Positions 46,866 to 57,348 of a stretch of DNA of 64,000 bases are shown piece after piece. The DNA lies in contig NZ_JAJITC010000005.1 of the NCBI RefSeq assembly GCF_020881035.1, positions 372,001 through 436,000 of the forward strand, read 5' to 3'. How positions within the stretch are numbered: position 1 is the stretch's first letter; each line of letters starts with the position of its first letter. The position numbers and the translations under genes were made by a program. Source of the stretch: Paraburkholderia translucens. Lineage in GTDB: Bacteria > Pseudomonadota > Gammaproteobacteria > Burkholderiales > Burkholderiaceae. The notes below the pieces were generated by a model. That model did not search any database and was not told where the DNA came from. It saw only the letters and a program-made list of their open reading frames with translations.

Positions 46866-48205
46866 ATGCCGCGTCCTCGCGGTCCTTGCTGCGCTGGCCT
46901 CATTGGCCGCGCACGCTGTTCGCACGGCTCGCGGTGATCCTGTTCGTCGGGCTTGCCGCCGCGCAGTCGCTGTCGGTCTGGCTGACGATGACCGAGCGCG
47001 ACCAGACGATGACCAACATCATGATGGGCTACATCGAGCGCGAGGTGGCGAGCTCGGTCGCGCTGCTCGATCATCTGCCGCCCGACGAGCGCGCGCAATG
47101 GCTGCCGCGGCTCGCGCGGCGCAGCTACGAATTCGTGCTCGGTCCCGGCGTGCCCGGCGCGCCGGTCGACGCGAGCCTGTCGGCGCGCGTCGCGCAATCG
47201 ATCGGCGATGGCATCGGCAGGCGCTATCCGTTGACCGTCAACGCAGTGCCCGGCGATCGCGAGCGTCTGCAGGTGCATTTGAAACTGAGCGACGGCACGC
47301 CGCTCACCATCGACCTGCGGCCGATGCCCGGCGCACCGTTGTCGCGCTGGCTGCCGCTCGTGCTGACGCTGCAACTGCTCGTGCTCGTTACCTGCTGCTG
47401 GCTCGCGGTGCGGCTCGCGACGCGCCCGCTCAATCAGCTGGCCGTCGCGGCCGACACGCTCGGCCCCGACCTGAAGGCCGAGCGTTTGCCTGAAGCGGGT
47501 CCATCCGAAGTGGCGCGCGCCGCGCGCGCGTTCAACGCGATGCAGGACCGGATCGCCACGTATATGACCGAACGCATGCAGATTCTCGCGGCGATTTCGC
47601 ACGACCTGCAGACGCCGATTACGCGCATGCGTTTGCGCGTCGACACGATGGACAACGAGACCGAGGCCCCGAAGCTGCGCGAGGATCTGCAGGAAATGGA
47701 AGCGCTGGTCAAGGAAGGGGTGACTTATGCACGCACGATGCATGGCACGACTGAGGAGCCGCGCCGCATCGATCCCGATGCGCTGTTCGACAGCCTCGTG
47801 TGCGATTACGTCGACGCCGGGCAAAGCGTGACCTTGCAGGGCCACTTCGGCCAGTTGCTGACGTTGCGTCCGCAGGCCTTGCGGCGCATCGTCGGCAATC
47901 TGGTCGATAACGCGCTGAAGTTCGGCGGCGCCGCGCAGATCGATATCGGCGCGGTGCGCGATGGTGAAGCTACCGTGTCAGTGCTCGATCGCGGTCCCGG
48001 CATTCCGGCCGAGTCGCTGGAGACGGTGTTCGAGCCGTTCGTTCGGCTCGAAGGGTCGCGCAATCGTCAAACGGGTGGCACGGGGCTGGGGCTCGCGATC
48101 GCGCGGCAACTCGCGCTCGCGATGGACGCGACGCTCACGCTGCACAACCGTGTCGGCGGTGGACTGGAAGCGCGGTTGACGTTGAGGAAGTTGCGCGAGT
48201 CATAA
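46862..48205 (+). CDS. EnvZ-like sensor histidine kinase
   Basis: 447 residues: membrane segment near residues 18-40, periplasmic region of about 120 residues, second membrane segment near 160-182 (WLPLVLTLQLLVLVTCCWLAV), HAMP domain, then the kinase core with H box AAISHDLQTPITRMR, N box GNLVDNALKFGG, DRGPGIP and GGTGLGLAIAR. The HDLQTP form and overall size fit EnvZ/RstB-like kinases. Pairs with the preceding regulator; the stimulus is unknown. Confidence 0.95.
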   Translation: MNAASSRSLLRWPHWPRTLFARLAVILFVGLAAAQSLSVWLTMTERDQTMTNIMMGYIEREVASSVALLDHLPPDERAQWLPRLARRSYEFVLGPGVPGAPVDASLSARVAQSIGDGIGRRYPLTVNAVPGDRERLQVHLKLSDGTPLTIDLRPMPGAPLSRWLPLVLTLQLLVLVTCCWLAVRLATRPLNQLAVAADTLGPDLKAERLPEAGPSEVARAARAFNAMQDRIATYMTERMQILAAISHDLQTPITRMRLRVDTMDNETEAPKLREDLQEMEALVKEGVTYARTMHGTTEEPRRIDPDALFDSLVCDYVDAGQSVTLQGHFGQLLTLRPQALRRIVGNLVDNALKFGGAAQIDIGAVRDGEATVSVLDRGPGIPAESLETVFEPFVRLEGSRNRQTGGTGLGLAIARQLALAMDATLTLHNRVGGGLEARLTLRKLRES

Positions 48206-48638
48206 TTGCCGTCGTTCGTTGCGGCATTCGTTCTCAGGTTAGTACTGTTGACCACATTCCTGAACCGCCCCTGGTTCGGCCCGCTTCAGCGAATCCCCAT
48301 CATCGTTAAATCATCTGTAACGAAAACGACTTATTGACGTGATCGATACAGAAGTATGCGTCGCGCGTCATATTGCATAAGTGGTATCGCGAATTGTTAA
48401 TTCGCGCATTCAATGAAATTCGGCAATGCAGCATTGATTGTCGATTCGATCGAATAGCGCGCCGCAGGCCATTGTGCGGTCTTGGGTTCAATTGACAAAC
48501 GTCAACGGACAGACCATTCTTTTCGTGTGGTGGTTGCGGAGTAACGCGGCTGATCAGAGACAGTGACTGGGCGAGAGAGACAGCTCGTTCGAATCTGATT
48601 ACAGATCCTTGTTAAGAAGGCAACTAAAAGGAATCCGA
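48206..48638. other. arcDA upstream region
   Basis: About 430 bases, less GC-rich than the surroundings, between the kinase gene and arcD. It contains the FNR-like site listed separately and no supportable gene. The left part shows no clear terminator for the kinase gene. Confidence 0.6.
48492..48505. promoter_or_regulatory. FNR/Anr-like site upstream of arcD
   Basis: TTGACAAACGTCAA is a perfect inverted repeat (TTGAC-N4-GTCAA), differing from the FNR consensus TTGAT-N4-ATCAA by one symmetric change per half. It lies 134 bases before the arcD start, a suitable place for oxygen-responsive activation, which is the known control of arc operons in pseudomonads (Anr). Confidence 0.55.
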
Positions 48639-50060
48639 ATGGCGTCCACTCAACAAACAATGCCAAAGATGCAGCTCACCGGGATGGTGGTGGGCGGCAT
48701 GGTCGGAGCCGGGATATTTTCCTTGCCACGGACTTTTGCTGATGCGACCGGTCCGTTGGGCGCCGTGATTGCCTGGCTCATTGCGGGCACGGGTATGTAT
48801 ATGCTGGCGCGCGTGTTTCAGGCGCTGGCCGAACGAAAGCCCGAACTGGACGCTGGGGTGTTTGCGTATGCGAAGGCGGGATTTGGCGACTATCCGGGCT
48901 TTCTTTCCGCTTTCGGCTACTGGATCGGTAGCTGTATCGGCAACGTGTCGTACTGGGTGCTGATCAAATCGACGCTCGGCGCATTTTTTCCGGTGTTCGG
49001 CGACGGCAACACGGTCGTCGCGATCGTTGTTGCATCGATCGGCATCTGGCTATTTCATTTCATGATCCTGAAGGGCGTGCAGCAGGCCGCCTTCATCAAC
49101 GGTATCGTCACGGTCGCCAAGGTCATTCCGATCCTGGTGTTCATCGTGATCCTGGCCTTCGGCTTCCGGCTGAACCTGTTTCAGGCGAACCTCTACGGCG
49201 GCGGACTCGAAGGCAATATTGTCGAGCAGGTGCGAGCCACGATGTTGGTCACGGTGTTCGTGTTCATCGGTATCGAAGGGGCGAGCGTTTATTCCCGCTA
49301 TTCAAGGAAGCGCTCCGATGTCGGCCAGGCGACGATTCTCGGCTTCGTCATCGTCACCGCGCTGATGGTGCTGGTGACGTTGCTGCCTTACGCGGTGCTC
49401 CAGCGCGTAGACATCGCGGGCATGCGACAGCCATCGATGGCGGCCGTGCTCGAAGCGGTGGTCGGTCATTGGGGCGCAGTTTTCGTCAGCATAGGTCTGC
49501 TGGTTTCGGTGCTGGGCGCTTATCTCGCCTGGTCGCTGATCTGCGCCGAAGTGTTGTTCTCGGCGGCAAGGACCAAAGACATGCCCGCCGTGTTCGCGCG
49601 GGAAAACATCAACAAGGTACCAGCCAATGCATTGTGGCTGACCAACATCGTGGTGCAACTGCTCGTCATGAGCACGTATTTCTCGCGGGATGCATTCGCG
49701 CTGATGCTGAATCTGACGAGCGCGATGTCGTTGATTCCGTACCTGTTCGTCGCGGTGTTCGGTGTCATGAACGCGAATCGTGGCGACGGTTACGACGTGC
49801 GTCCCGAAGAACGCCGGCGCGACGTAATCATGGCCGCAATCGCGGCCATCTACACGGTCTTCATGATCTGGGCGGGCGGCCTGAAATTCATTCTGCTTTC
49901 CGCCGTACTGTATGCGCCGGGAACGGCGCTCTATATCTGGGCTCGACGCGAACAGAACAAGAACGTCTTCATCGCTTCCGACTGGATCATTTTTATCGTT
50001 GCGGTCATCGGCGCGATCATCGGCATCTATGGCCTCGCGACTGGCAGGATCGCGCTCTGA
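48639..50060 (+). CDS. arcD: arginine:ornithine antiporter ArcD
   Basis: 473 residues, about 12 membrane helices. VGGMVGAGIFSLPRTF is the helix 1 motif, and FVFIGIEGASVYSRYSRKRS a conserved loop of the APC basic amino acid/polyamine antiporters. It sits 47 bases upstream of arcA, which supports arginine import in exchange for ornithine. The ATG at 48639 has AAGGAA 6 bases upstream. Two paralogues lie at 31535-34467. Confidence 0.92.
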   Translation: MASTQQTMPKMQLTGMVVGGMVGAGIFSLPRTFADATGPLGAVIAWLIAGTGMYMLARVFQALAERKPELDAGVFAYAKAGFGDYPGFLSAFGYWIGSCIGNVSYWVLIKSTLGAFFPVFGDGNTVVAIVVASIGIWLFHFMILKGVQQAAFINGIVTVAKVIPILVFIVILAFGFRLNLFQANLYGGGLEGNIVEQVRATMLVTVFVFIGIEGASVYSRYSRKRSDVGQATILGFVIVTALMVLVTLLPYAVLQRVDIAGMRQPSMAAVLEAVVGHWGAVFVSIGLLVSVLGAYLAWSLICAEVLFSAARTKDMPAVFARENINKVPANALWLTNIVVQLLVMSTYFSRDAFALMLNLTSAMSLIPYLFVAVFGVMNANRGDGYDVRPEERRRDVIMAAIAAIYTVFMIWAGGLKFILLSAVLYAPGTALYIWARREQNKNVFIASDWIIFIVAVIGAIIGIYGLATGRIAL

Positions 50061-50071
50061 CATCTGGTTGA

Positions 50072-51367
<1,296 letters not shown>

Positions 51368-51718
51368 TCAGTCAGGCGAATCGATCTCTCAGGTGATCGG
51401 CAAAGTGTCGCCCGCTCGCTGAAGTGGCGAGCGGGTGCGAGCGTCAACTCCGCTGATCGCCGCGTCGAGACATGCGGTAGCCGTGGCCAGGTCCGGCTTG
51501 AAGTCGAACTTCCTTTGACTATACTTTTTAACGACTTCGGGTCGCGCCTGAAATATCGAATTCGATATCTCGCGATTTACAAGAATTGCATTCGCCAGAC
51601 CAGCGATCGCCCCAATAAAGTTCGAGTTGATGGATCTGCAAGTACCTGGATGATCACTTTCACGTCGAACGCGTGAACGCGCGGAGCTTTCTTCCATTCA
51701 CCGCACGGAGGTTCGAAC
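51368..51718. other. gap after arcA with hairpin
   Basis: About 350 bases. It begins with the hairpin at 51411-51435; the rest is AT-richer and leads into the promoter of the RcnB-like gene, which has GGAGG 9 bases before its ATG. No gene is supported. Confidence 0.6.
51411..51435 (+). terminator. hairpin after arcA
   Basis: CCCGCTCGC and GCGAGCGGG form a perfect 9-bp stem with a 7-base loop, 43 bases after the arcA stop. No T-tract follows, so termination may be rho-aided, or the stem may protect the mRNA 3' end. Confidence 0.5.
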
Positions 51719-52057
51719 ATGAATAAACGCATTGTTGCGCCACTCGTCGCCTTGTCATTTACCGGTTTGTCCGCACTTGCGATTGCGGCTGGCGCGCCGC
51801 CGCAGGACGAGGGCGGTGGCCAGATGGCCGGCACGGGCCGTCAGCAGATGATGCCGTCGATTCCGCATCGTGACTGGCATAAAGGCGAACGTGTACCGGC
51901 CGAATACCGTCACTACAACTTCATGATGGACGACTGGCGTGGACACGGCCTCAGTGCGCCGCCCCGCGGGCATAAATGGCTAGGTGTGAATGGCGACTAC
52001 GTGCTCGTCACGACGAACAACTGGACCATTTCCGACATCGTCTCAGGAACGCAGTAA
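51719..52057 (+). CDS. RcnB-like periplasmic protein
   Basis: 112 residues. A signal peptide (LVALSFTGLSALAIAAG) precedes the pattern GERVPAEYRHYNFMMDDWRG, GLSAPPRGHKWLGVNGDYVLV, which is the RcnB-family core found in many proteobacterial periplasmic proteins; RcnB itself acts in nickel/cobalt homeostasis, but most members are uncharacterised. ATG at 51719 with GGAGG upstream. A 19-bp hairpin follows the stop. Confidence 0.75.
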   Translation: MNKRIVAPLVALSFTGLSALAIAAGAPPQDEGGGQMAGTGRQQMMPSIPHRDWHKGERVPAEYRHYNFMMDDWRGHGLSAPPRGHKWLGVNGDYVLVTTNNWTISDIVSGTQ

Positions 52058-52071
52058 TGCTTCATCGTGGT

Positions 52072-52115
52072 GCCCAGCTTATCCGGCGCTGAAGCCAGCG
52101 CCGGATAAGCTGGGC
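52072..52115. terminator. strong hairpin after the RcnB-like gene
   Basis: GCCCAGCTTATCCGGCGCT at 52072-52090 is perfectly complementary to 52097-52115, with a 6-base loop. It is followed by AATTCTTT. Placed between two convergent genes (RcnB-like and hipA), it is probably a bidirectional terminator. Confidence 0.75.
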
Positions 52116-52193
52116 AATTCTTTGCAGTCCCCTGCATATCGCTGAGATGCGGCTGCTGAACGAGCGGGCGCTGGCAATCAGGGCGGTTGGGCT

Positions 52194-53519
52194 TTACCGG
52201 GCAAGCTTCCGGCTCAACCGGCGCATGCCTTCGAATACCGCCTCGGCCACGTCCGCAGGAAAGTCAGCGGGCAATCGCGGCGATAGGGTGTCGATCACGG
52301 TCTCCGTTTGCGCGGTCAACTCGTCGATCAGCGTATCGACATCCGTGGCGGAAAAGCCGACGCGCTGTCCTTCAGCGACCCAATGCCGGCGCTGGATCTG
52401 ATTGAGCAGATAGTGGACGTTCTTGCCGCGAACCGCCATCGCCAGTTTGACTTTCTGCGGCGCGAGGCGCCCCGCGCCGCTGCCGATGATCGGATGCGCG
52501 GACAGCACGTCATAAAGCGGGGTGGATTCGTAGCGATTGCCGGGCAGATGCGCGATGCTGAAGTTCTTCGCGTGGCCGTCGGTCGCGGCGAGCAGCCAGA
52601 AGACGAGCTGCGTCGCGAAGAAGTTGCGCCGGTCCGTTGCCGCGCGCGCGGACCCCGCGAGTATCTCCATGATCGCCTCGATGCCCGGACCGCCGTCCGA
52701 CTCGTACTTGTGCAGCGCCGATGTGCCGGTGGCCTGGCACATGTCCTCCTGCGGTAGCCGCACGATCCACGTGGCGTCGCTCGACGCACGGCGGTCGAAG
52801 CGCTCGACGATCAATACCTTCTGCTCGTCGAATCGCGCGATTTCGCAGCGCGCGACGGGCAGCCCATATGCCGCGACGATCTGCGAGCACAGCCATTCGT
52901 TTTCCACCGACGTGCGCATATCGGCGCGCATGTTGCCGACGAGCCCGAGTGGCAGCTTGAAAATGTGCGTGGTGGGCGTGCTGCCTTCGGGCAGCAGCCA
53001 TCGGTTGCGATGACGCAGCAGCGCGGTCTTTTCCTGCGCCCCGGCGATCGACAGACGCAGATCTTCGAGCGGATCGTGCTGACCGAGCGGCGCCGTCGAC
53101 GTCGTGCCGCGCAGCAGCGCCGCGATTTCGCGGTCGCTGAGTTCGCGCCCGTGGATGCTGGTCAGATCGCTCGGTTCTTCGTCCGGCGGCAGCAGTTGCA
53201 GCGCGCCGACGCAGTCGCGTCCTAGCGCGCTGAGCAACGCGAACGGTGCGGTGCTGCCGGTCCGGTAGCGCGCCGCGATGCGGCGCCGGATCGGTTCGCT
53301 GTCGGGCAGCAGGTTGTCGAAATAGTCGGCGACGATCTGGCCGCGATACGGCTGATTGCCCGGAGTGAACGGCAGTGACAGCGATAGCGGGCGTCCTTGC
53401 GGATCGTGGATCCATTCGTCGCCATAGGTCAGGCGCTCGCCGCTGCGCGTCGTTTCCCATGAGCCGACCGGCAGGCCGTTCATCCACAGGTTCAGGCGGT
53501 TCGGTGTGCCGCGCGCCAT
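52194..53519 (-). CDS. hipA: HipA-family toxin kinase
   Basis: 441 residues. N-terminal subdomain (LNLWMNGLPVGSWE, LSLSLPFTPGNQPYRGQIVADYFDNLLPD), the segment RLSIAGAQEKTALL, the substrate-side HIFKLPLG, the catalytic motif ATDGHAKNFSI and the metal-binding YDVLSA follow in order. HipA kinases phosphorylate a tRNA synthetase (GltX in E. coli) and arrest growth; the target here is unknown. The ATG at 53519 is 2 bases after the hipB stop; the frame stays open through hipB but that part is non-coding in this frame. Confidence 0.94.
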   Translation of the reverse strand: MARGTPNRLNLWMNGLPVGSWETTRSGERLTYGDEWIHDPQGRPLSLSLPFTPGNQPYRGQIVADYFDNLLPDSEPIRRRIAARYRTGSTAPFALLSALGRDCVGALQLLPPDEEPSDLTSIHGRELSDREIAALLRGTTSTAPLGQHDPLEDLRLSIAGAQEKTALLRHRNRWLLPEGSTPTTHIFKLPLGLVGNMRADMRTSVENEWLCSQIVAAYGLPVARCEIARFDEQKVLIVERFDRRASSDATWIVRLPQEDMCQATGTSALHKYESDGGPGIEAIMEILAGSARAATDRRNFFATQLVFWLLAATDGHAKNFSIAHLPGNRYESTPLYDVLSAHPIIGSGAGRLAPQKVKLAMAVRGKNVHYLLNQIQRRHWVAEGQRVGFSATDVDTLIDELTAQTETVIDTLSPRLPADFPADVAEAVFEGMRRLSRKLAR

Positions 53520-53521
53520 GC

Positions 53522-53992
53522 TTACCAGTCCTCCCGTTTCTTGCTGGGGTCGGCCACGTTGGTCTTTGGGGCGGCGCGGGCGGACTTGGCTGCTTTGGCC
53601 GTGGTGCTGTCTCCAGCCTCCCGGGACGATGTGCTGGTCGCGCGTTGCGCCGGCCCTTGTGTGCGCGCCTGCTTTCGCACCGACTCCCCCTGCTTGGACG
53701 GCGTGCGCGTGGCGCGGCCGGAAAGGGTGCGGTTCGACGGCGGCGCGGCGTCTTCCACGGCAACGCGTTGCGCCGGTCGGTTCTGCGTGAGATTCAGATC
53801 GACCTGCAGGACTCGCAACACCCTGAAGAGCCGTTCGACGCTGACGGCCGCCGGATTCGCCTCGAGCTGCGCGTAGGTCTGTTGCGTGACTCCGAGGTGC
53901 GCGGCCATTGCGGCCTGCGTGAGGCCCGCGGCCTTCCGGAAGCCCAGCAGGATCGGTCTCAGTTGGCTCAGTGTCTTGATGGGGTAGTCCAC
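53522..53992 (-). CDS. hipB: HipB-like antitoxin with long basic tail
   Basis: 156 residues from a GTG with GGAG 8 bases upstream. Residues 1-75 are a Xre-type helix-turn-helix (LSQLRPILLGFRKAAGLTQAAMAAHLGVTQQTYAQLE). The remaining 80 residues are rich in Ser, Thr, Arg, Ala and Lys, with no predicted fold, ending PSKKREDW. Typical HipB proteins are 70-100 residues, so the tail is an addition. It should neutralise HipA and repress the operon through the palindromes just upstream. Confidence 0.88.
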   Translation of the reverse strand: MDYPIKTLSQLRPILLGFRKAAGLTQAAMAAHLGVTQQTYAQLEANPAAVSVERLFRVLRVLQVDLNLTQNRPAQRVAVEDAAPPSNRTLSGRATRTPSKQGESVRKQARTQGPAQRATSTSSREAGDSTTAKAAKSARAAPKTNVADPSKKREDW

Positions 53993-54035
53993 GGTCGTTC
54001 TCCGGTTGCGCTGCGACGGCGTAACAGGTCAAAGC

Positions 54036-54080
54036 CTGTAAGTGACCGATACAGTCTATACTCTGTATTTTGTAAATACA
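54036..54080. promoter_or_regulatory. two palindromes upstream of hipBA, candidate HipB operators
   Basis: TGTATTT and AAATACA flank TGT at 54064-54080, a perfect 7-bp-arm palindrome. CTGTA and TACAG with a 9-base spacer lie at 54036-54054. Both are within 90 bases upstream of the hipB start, overlapping the AT-rich promoter zone. HipB autorepression through repeated operators is established for E. coli; here it is inferred. Confidence 0.6.
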
Positions 54081-54835
54081 AGCCAAAGGCTGTTAATGAT
54101 GAGAACGGGCGCAATCGAAATGACCTCCGGCAACCCTCGTCAATAACGCAACTAACCGTCCACCGCGCATCGTCAACCCCTTCGCTGCTGCGCAGCCACT
54201 CCGGTGCAGGCCAGGCGCGATCGAGCGGAAGTTGTTCGACGGGCGAGCCGGGCGTGAGAAACCCATTCGATCAGCGATCAGGATGACGCACAAGCGCATC
54301 AACAGAAAATCGCATCCGTTCCACTATGGGTTGGTACTGTTGCTAGAAGAAGAAAGCGACTCGGCTGGAAATAAATCAATGCCAATCGCTATCAATTGGC
54401 AGTCTCATCAGGAAGCCGAATGAATAACCGGTCAGCGTTCAAGCGCCTTGCATCGCTTCCTTTCAATGGTCGAATGGCATTTGACACAATTTCACATCGG
54501 TGCGCGTCGCGCGGAATTGGGCTTGGAAATTGCCAAAAAGACTATAGACTCTAAAGCGTGTCTGACGCGGCAAGGGCAGCACGAGTCCACTCGAAGCGCG
54601 CGTACAGCACATACGCGAATCACTCCAATCCTTCACGAGACTTTCGTCATCAAGGCGTCTATTCGCTGACACGACCCGGCGCCAAAAGAGCCAGAACCGA
54701 CGTACCGCGCCGAGCGCTGAACCTGAAAGGAGATTCGACGAGGCACACAGACCATTCCTCCAAATAGCCCGATCGAGGCCGCCGGATGTGGTCACCGGCG
54801 GGACGCTGGAGAACATCACTTCCCTGGAGTATGCG
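54081..54835. other. gene-free stretch right of hipBA
   Basis: About 750 bases with only short overlapping frames, none resembling a family. It holds the promoter of the small secreted protein at 54836 and the outer part of the hip control region. Nothing else was recognised. Confidence 0.5.
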
Positions 54836-55213
54836 ATGGCAAACAAACCGCAATGGCGAACGCTGTTATCCCTGACTCTCCTGTCGCTGGCAATGATAGG
54901 CAACGTCGCGCGAGCGGAGAGCATTCCAATTGTCACGGGCCAGCAATGGATGGCGTCGACGGAAGACCAGAAGAAAGCGTATCTGATCGGTATCTCGAAT
55001 GTGATCGATGTCGAGCGTGCCTATGCCGGCAACACGGCCAACAGCGATGACATCGCCCAGCGCTTCGGCAAGGGCATGCAGGGCCAGACGCTCGACAGCG
55101 TGCGTCAAGGCCTCGACAGCTACTACGCCGCCAATCCCACGATGATCCAGCACCCGGTGATCGAGACCCTCTGGTTTCAGATGGTCGTGCCCGGCCTGAA
55201 GAAAAATCAATAA
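54836..55213 (+). CDS. small secreted protein of unknown function
   Basis: 125 residues. Signal peptide (LLSLTLLSLAMIGNVARA), then SIPIVTGQQWMASTEDQKKAY, LIGISNVIDVERAYAG and a C-terminal LDSYYAANPTMIQHPVIETL. The WM-S-KAYLIGISNVI pattern is familiar from uncharacterised exported proteins of Burkholderiaceae, but I know no function. ATG 54836 follows GGAG at the proper distance. It is 11 bases upstream of the glycine-zipper lipoprotein, so probably an operon. Confidence 0.7.
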   Translation: MANKPQWRTLLSLTLLSLAMIGNVARAESIPIVTGQQWMASTEDQKKAYLIGISNVIDVERAYAGNTANSDDIAQRFGKGMQGQTLDSVRQGLDSYYAANPTMIQHPVIETLWFQMVVPGLKKNQ

Positions 55214-55224
55214 GGAGAACGATC

Positions 55225-55440
55225 ATGAAACGACTTGGGTGGATCGTCAGTATCGGTGCGCTGTCCGCGATGATCGGTTGCACGGACATGAGCCCGCGGA
55301 CGCAAGGAACGGTCGGCGGTGCGGCAATCGGCGCGGGCGCCGGTGCAGGCATCGCCGCGATTGCCGGCGGCGATGCGTGGACCGGCGCGCTCATCGGCGG
55401 CGCGGCGGGCGGCGTGGCGGGCAATATCCGCGGCCGTTAG
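55225..55440 (+). CDS. glycine-zipper lipoprotein
   Basis: 71 residues. Lipoprotein signal with lipobox SAMIGC, then GGAAIGAGAGAGIAAIAGGD and GGAAGGVAGNIRG, alternating small residues typical of glycine-zipper membrane proteins of the OmpA-like/YMGG group. Likely an outer-membrane lipoprotein. Ribosome-binding site AAGGAGAACG. A rho-independent terminator follows at 55463. Confidence 0.8.
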   Translation: MKRLGWIVSIGALSAMIGCTDMSPRTQGTVGGAAIGAGAGAGIAAIAGGDAWTGALIGGAAGGVAGNIRGR

Positions 55441-55462
55441 TCATGGCCTGCGAGCAGGCGAG

Positions 55463-55497
55463 GCCGGGGCGCGGCGTGGGTCGCGCCCCGGCTTTTC
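55463..55497 (+). terminator. rho-independent terminator
   Basis: GCCGGGGCGCG and CGCGCCCCGGC make a perfect 11-bp GC stem with an 8-base loop, followed by TTTT. It ends the transcript of the two small envelope genes. Confidence 0.9.
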
Positions 55498-55725
55498 GTC
55501 AATGAACCGGATGCATCGCTGAACCACTGTGCTTGCATCGCGCACGTCTGCATTCCCTGCGATGCCTTGATGATTCGGTGTCGCGCGCCCGCGCGACAAA
55601 GTTTGAACCGGTGACTAAAAGCCCTTAGGATATTCACACCGGAAGCCGTCGCGATGACGGCATGCCCACACAACGCAGAGAGCAGCCTGCGCGCGGTGCA
55701 ACCTTCATCTCATCAAGAGAACACG

Positions 55726-57291
55726 ATGCTGCGCACGTCACTGAAGGTAATAAAGATAAGTGCATGGGTGGTGGTGCTGCTGGCAGTGCTCGCATTCGGG
55801 TTGCGCGCGTGGTACTCGAAGCGCGGGCCAGAGCTGTCGGTGTGGCACACCTACGTGCCGCGCGAAATGACCGTCGAGGAAATCAACACCGCCGACTGGA
55901 ATGCGTATATCGAGGCCGAGAACCGGATTTTCGAGGACGTGCGTGTCAATGTCGTCGAAAAGTTGCGTCCGTCCGAGCGCATTCCGGCGAATCGCTATTA
56001 CGAGGGCTCACCGATCTTTCCGTGGCATTTCGCCCAAAACTGGAATCACTCGTACATTCTCGAACCCTCGGGGCCGCCCGTCGGCGCGGTCGTGCTGCTG
56101 CACGGCATGACGGACGCGCCGTTCAGCATGCGGCACATCGCGCGTCGTTATCGCGATCGCGGTTTCGTCGCCATCGGCATCCGCCTGCCCGGACATGGCA
56201 CGGTGCCGGCCGGGCTCACCGACGTGCACTGGCAGGACTGGACGGCGGCCACACGGCTCGCGGTGCGCGAAGCGCGCCGTCGCGTGGGGCCTGGCAAGCC
56301 GATCGAACTGGTCGGCTTCTCGAACGGTGGCGCGCTCGCCTTGCAGTACGCGCTCGACGCGATCGAGAATCCCGCGCTGACGCGTCCGACGCGCGTCGTG
56401 TTGATCTCGCCGATGATCGGCGTCACCCGCTACGCGCGCTTTGCCGGTCTCGCCGCATTGCCCGCGCTATTGCCAGCCTTCGCACCGGCCGCGTGGCTCG
56501 GCATCGTGCCGGAGTTCAATCCGTTCAAATACAACTCGTTTCCGGTCAATGGGGCGCGGCAGTCCCATTTGCTGACGAGCGTGATTCAGGAGCAGATCGC
56601 GAGGCTCGAGCGCGAGAACCGGCTGGATACCTTGCCGCCTGTTCTGACTTTCCAGTCGGTGACGGATTTCACGGTCAGCACGCCCGCGGTGATGTCGGCG
56701 CTCTACGACAAGCTGCCCGAGAACGGCAGCGAAGTCGTGCTGTTCGACCTGAACCGCAGCGTACGCTTCAGGATCTTCCTGCGCGTCGCATCGTACACGG
56801 CGCTATCGCGGCTGTTGCGCATCGGTCCGCAGAACTATCGCACCACGGTGATCGCCAACGCATCGCCCGACTCGGCGCATACCGTCGAGCGCAGCATTTA
56901 TGCGGGCGAAGTGCAAACCCGCGTGAGGCCGCTGGACATCGACTACCCGCAGGATATTTTCTCGTTGTCGCACGTCGCGATTCCGTTTCCGATCACCGAC
57001 GCGCTGTACGGCATCGCGCCGGACGACTCGGAGAACTTCAACGAGAACCTCGGCACGCTCGCGCCGCGCGGCGAACGCGGCACGCTGATTCTGACGCTCG
57101 ATTCGATGTTCCGCATCGCGTCGAATCCGTTCTTCCCATATCTGCTGCAACGTATCGATGAAGGCATCGGCAAGATGCCGCCGCCGGTCGTCAAATCGCC
57201 GCCACGCACGCATGAAACCGCTGACGGTCAGCCCGACGATATCCCGGCGGATCTCAACGTGCTCGAGCAGGCCGGCGCCGACGAACCTTGA
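55726..57291 (+). CDS. membrane-anchored alpha/beta hydrolase
   Basis: 521 residues with an N-terminal anchor (ISAWVVVLLAVLAFGLRAWY). Hydrolase motifs: oxyanion region AVVLLHGMTDAPFSMRHIA, GIRLPGHGTVPAG and the nucleophile elbow VGFSNGGALALQYAL (GxSxG form). A possible acid/His pair is FQSVTDFTVS and DIFSLSHVAIPFP. The catalytic domain probably faces the periplasm. The family includes esterases and lipases; the substrate is unknown. ATG 55726 is chosen over an earlier start because the membrane anchor follows it directly. Confidence 0.85.
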   Translation: MLRTSLKVIKISAWVVVLLAVLAFGLRAWYSKRGPELSVWHTYVPREMTVEEINTADWNAYIEAENRIFEDVRVNVVEKLRPSERIPANRYYEGSPIFPWHFAQNWNHSYILEPSGPPVGAVVLLHGMTDAPFSMRHIARRYRDRGFVAIGIRLPGHGTVPAGLTDVHWQDWTAATRLAVREARRRVGPGKPIELVGFSNGGALALQYALDAIENPALTRPTRVVLISPMIGVTRYARFAGLAALPALLPAFAPAAWLGIVPEFNPFKYNSFPVNGARQSHLLTSVIQEQIARLERENRLDTLPPVLTFQSVTDFTVSTPAVMSALYDKLPENGSEVVLFDLNRSVRFRIFLRVASYTALSRLLRIGPQNYRTTVIANASPDSAHTVERSIYAGEVQTRVRPLDIDYPQDIFSLSHVAIPFPITDALYGIAPDDSENFNENLGTLAPRGERGTLILTLDSMFRIASNPFFPYLLQRIDEGIGKMPPPVVKSPPRTHETADGQPDDIPADLNVLEQAGADEP

Positions 57292-57348
57292 GACGCCGAT
57301 TGCCTGAATCGAGCTGACGCTGACGGTGTTTCCGCCGGAAGATCGACG

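Noticed and set aside
53520-54086. N-terminal extension of hipA giving a 630-codon frame
   Set aside because: The extension overlaps hipB in another frame and has no HipA homology; the ATG 2 bases after hipB is the normal start.
55662-57161. 499-codon frame on the plus strand
   Set aside because: Shifted frame of the alpha/beta hydrolase gene, low-complexity Arg/Ala-rich translation.
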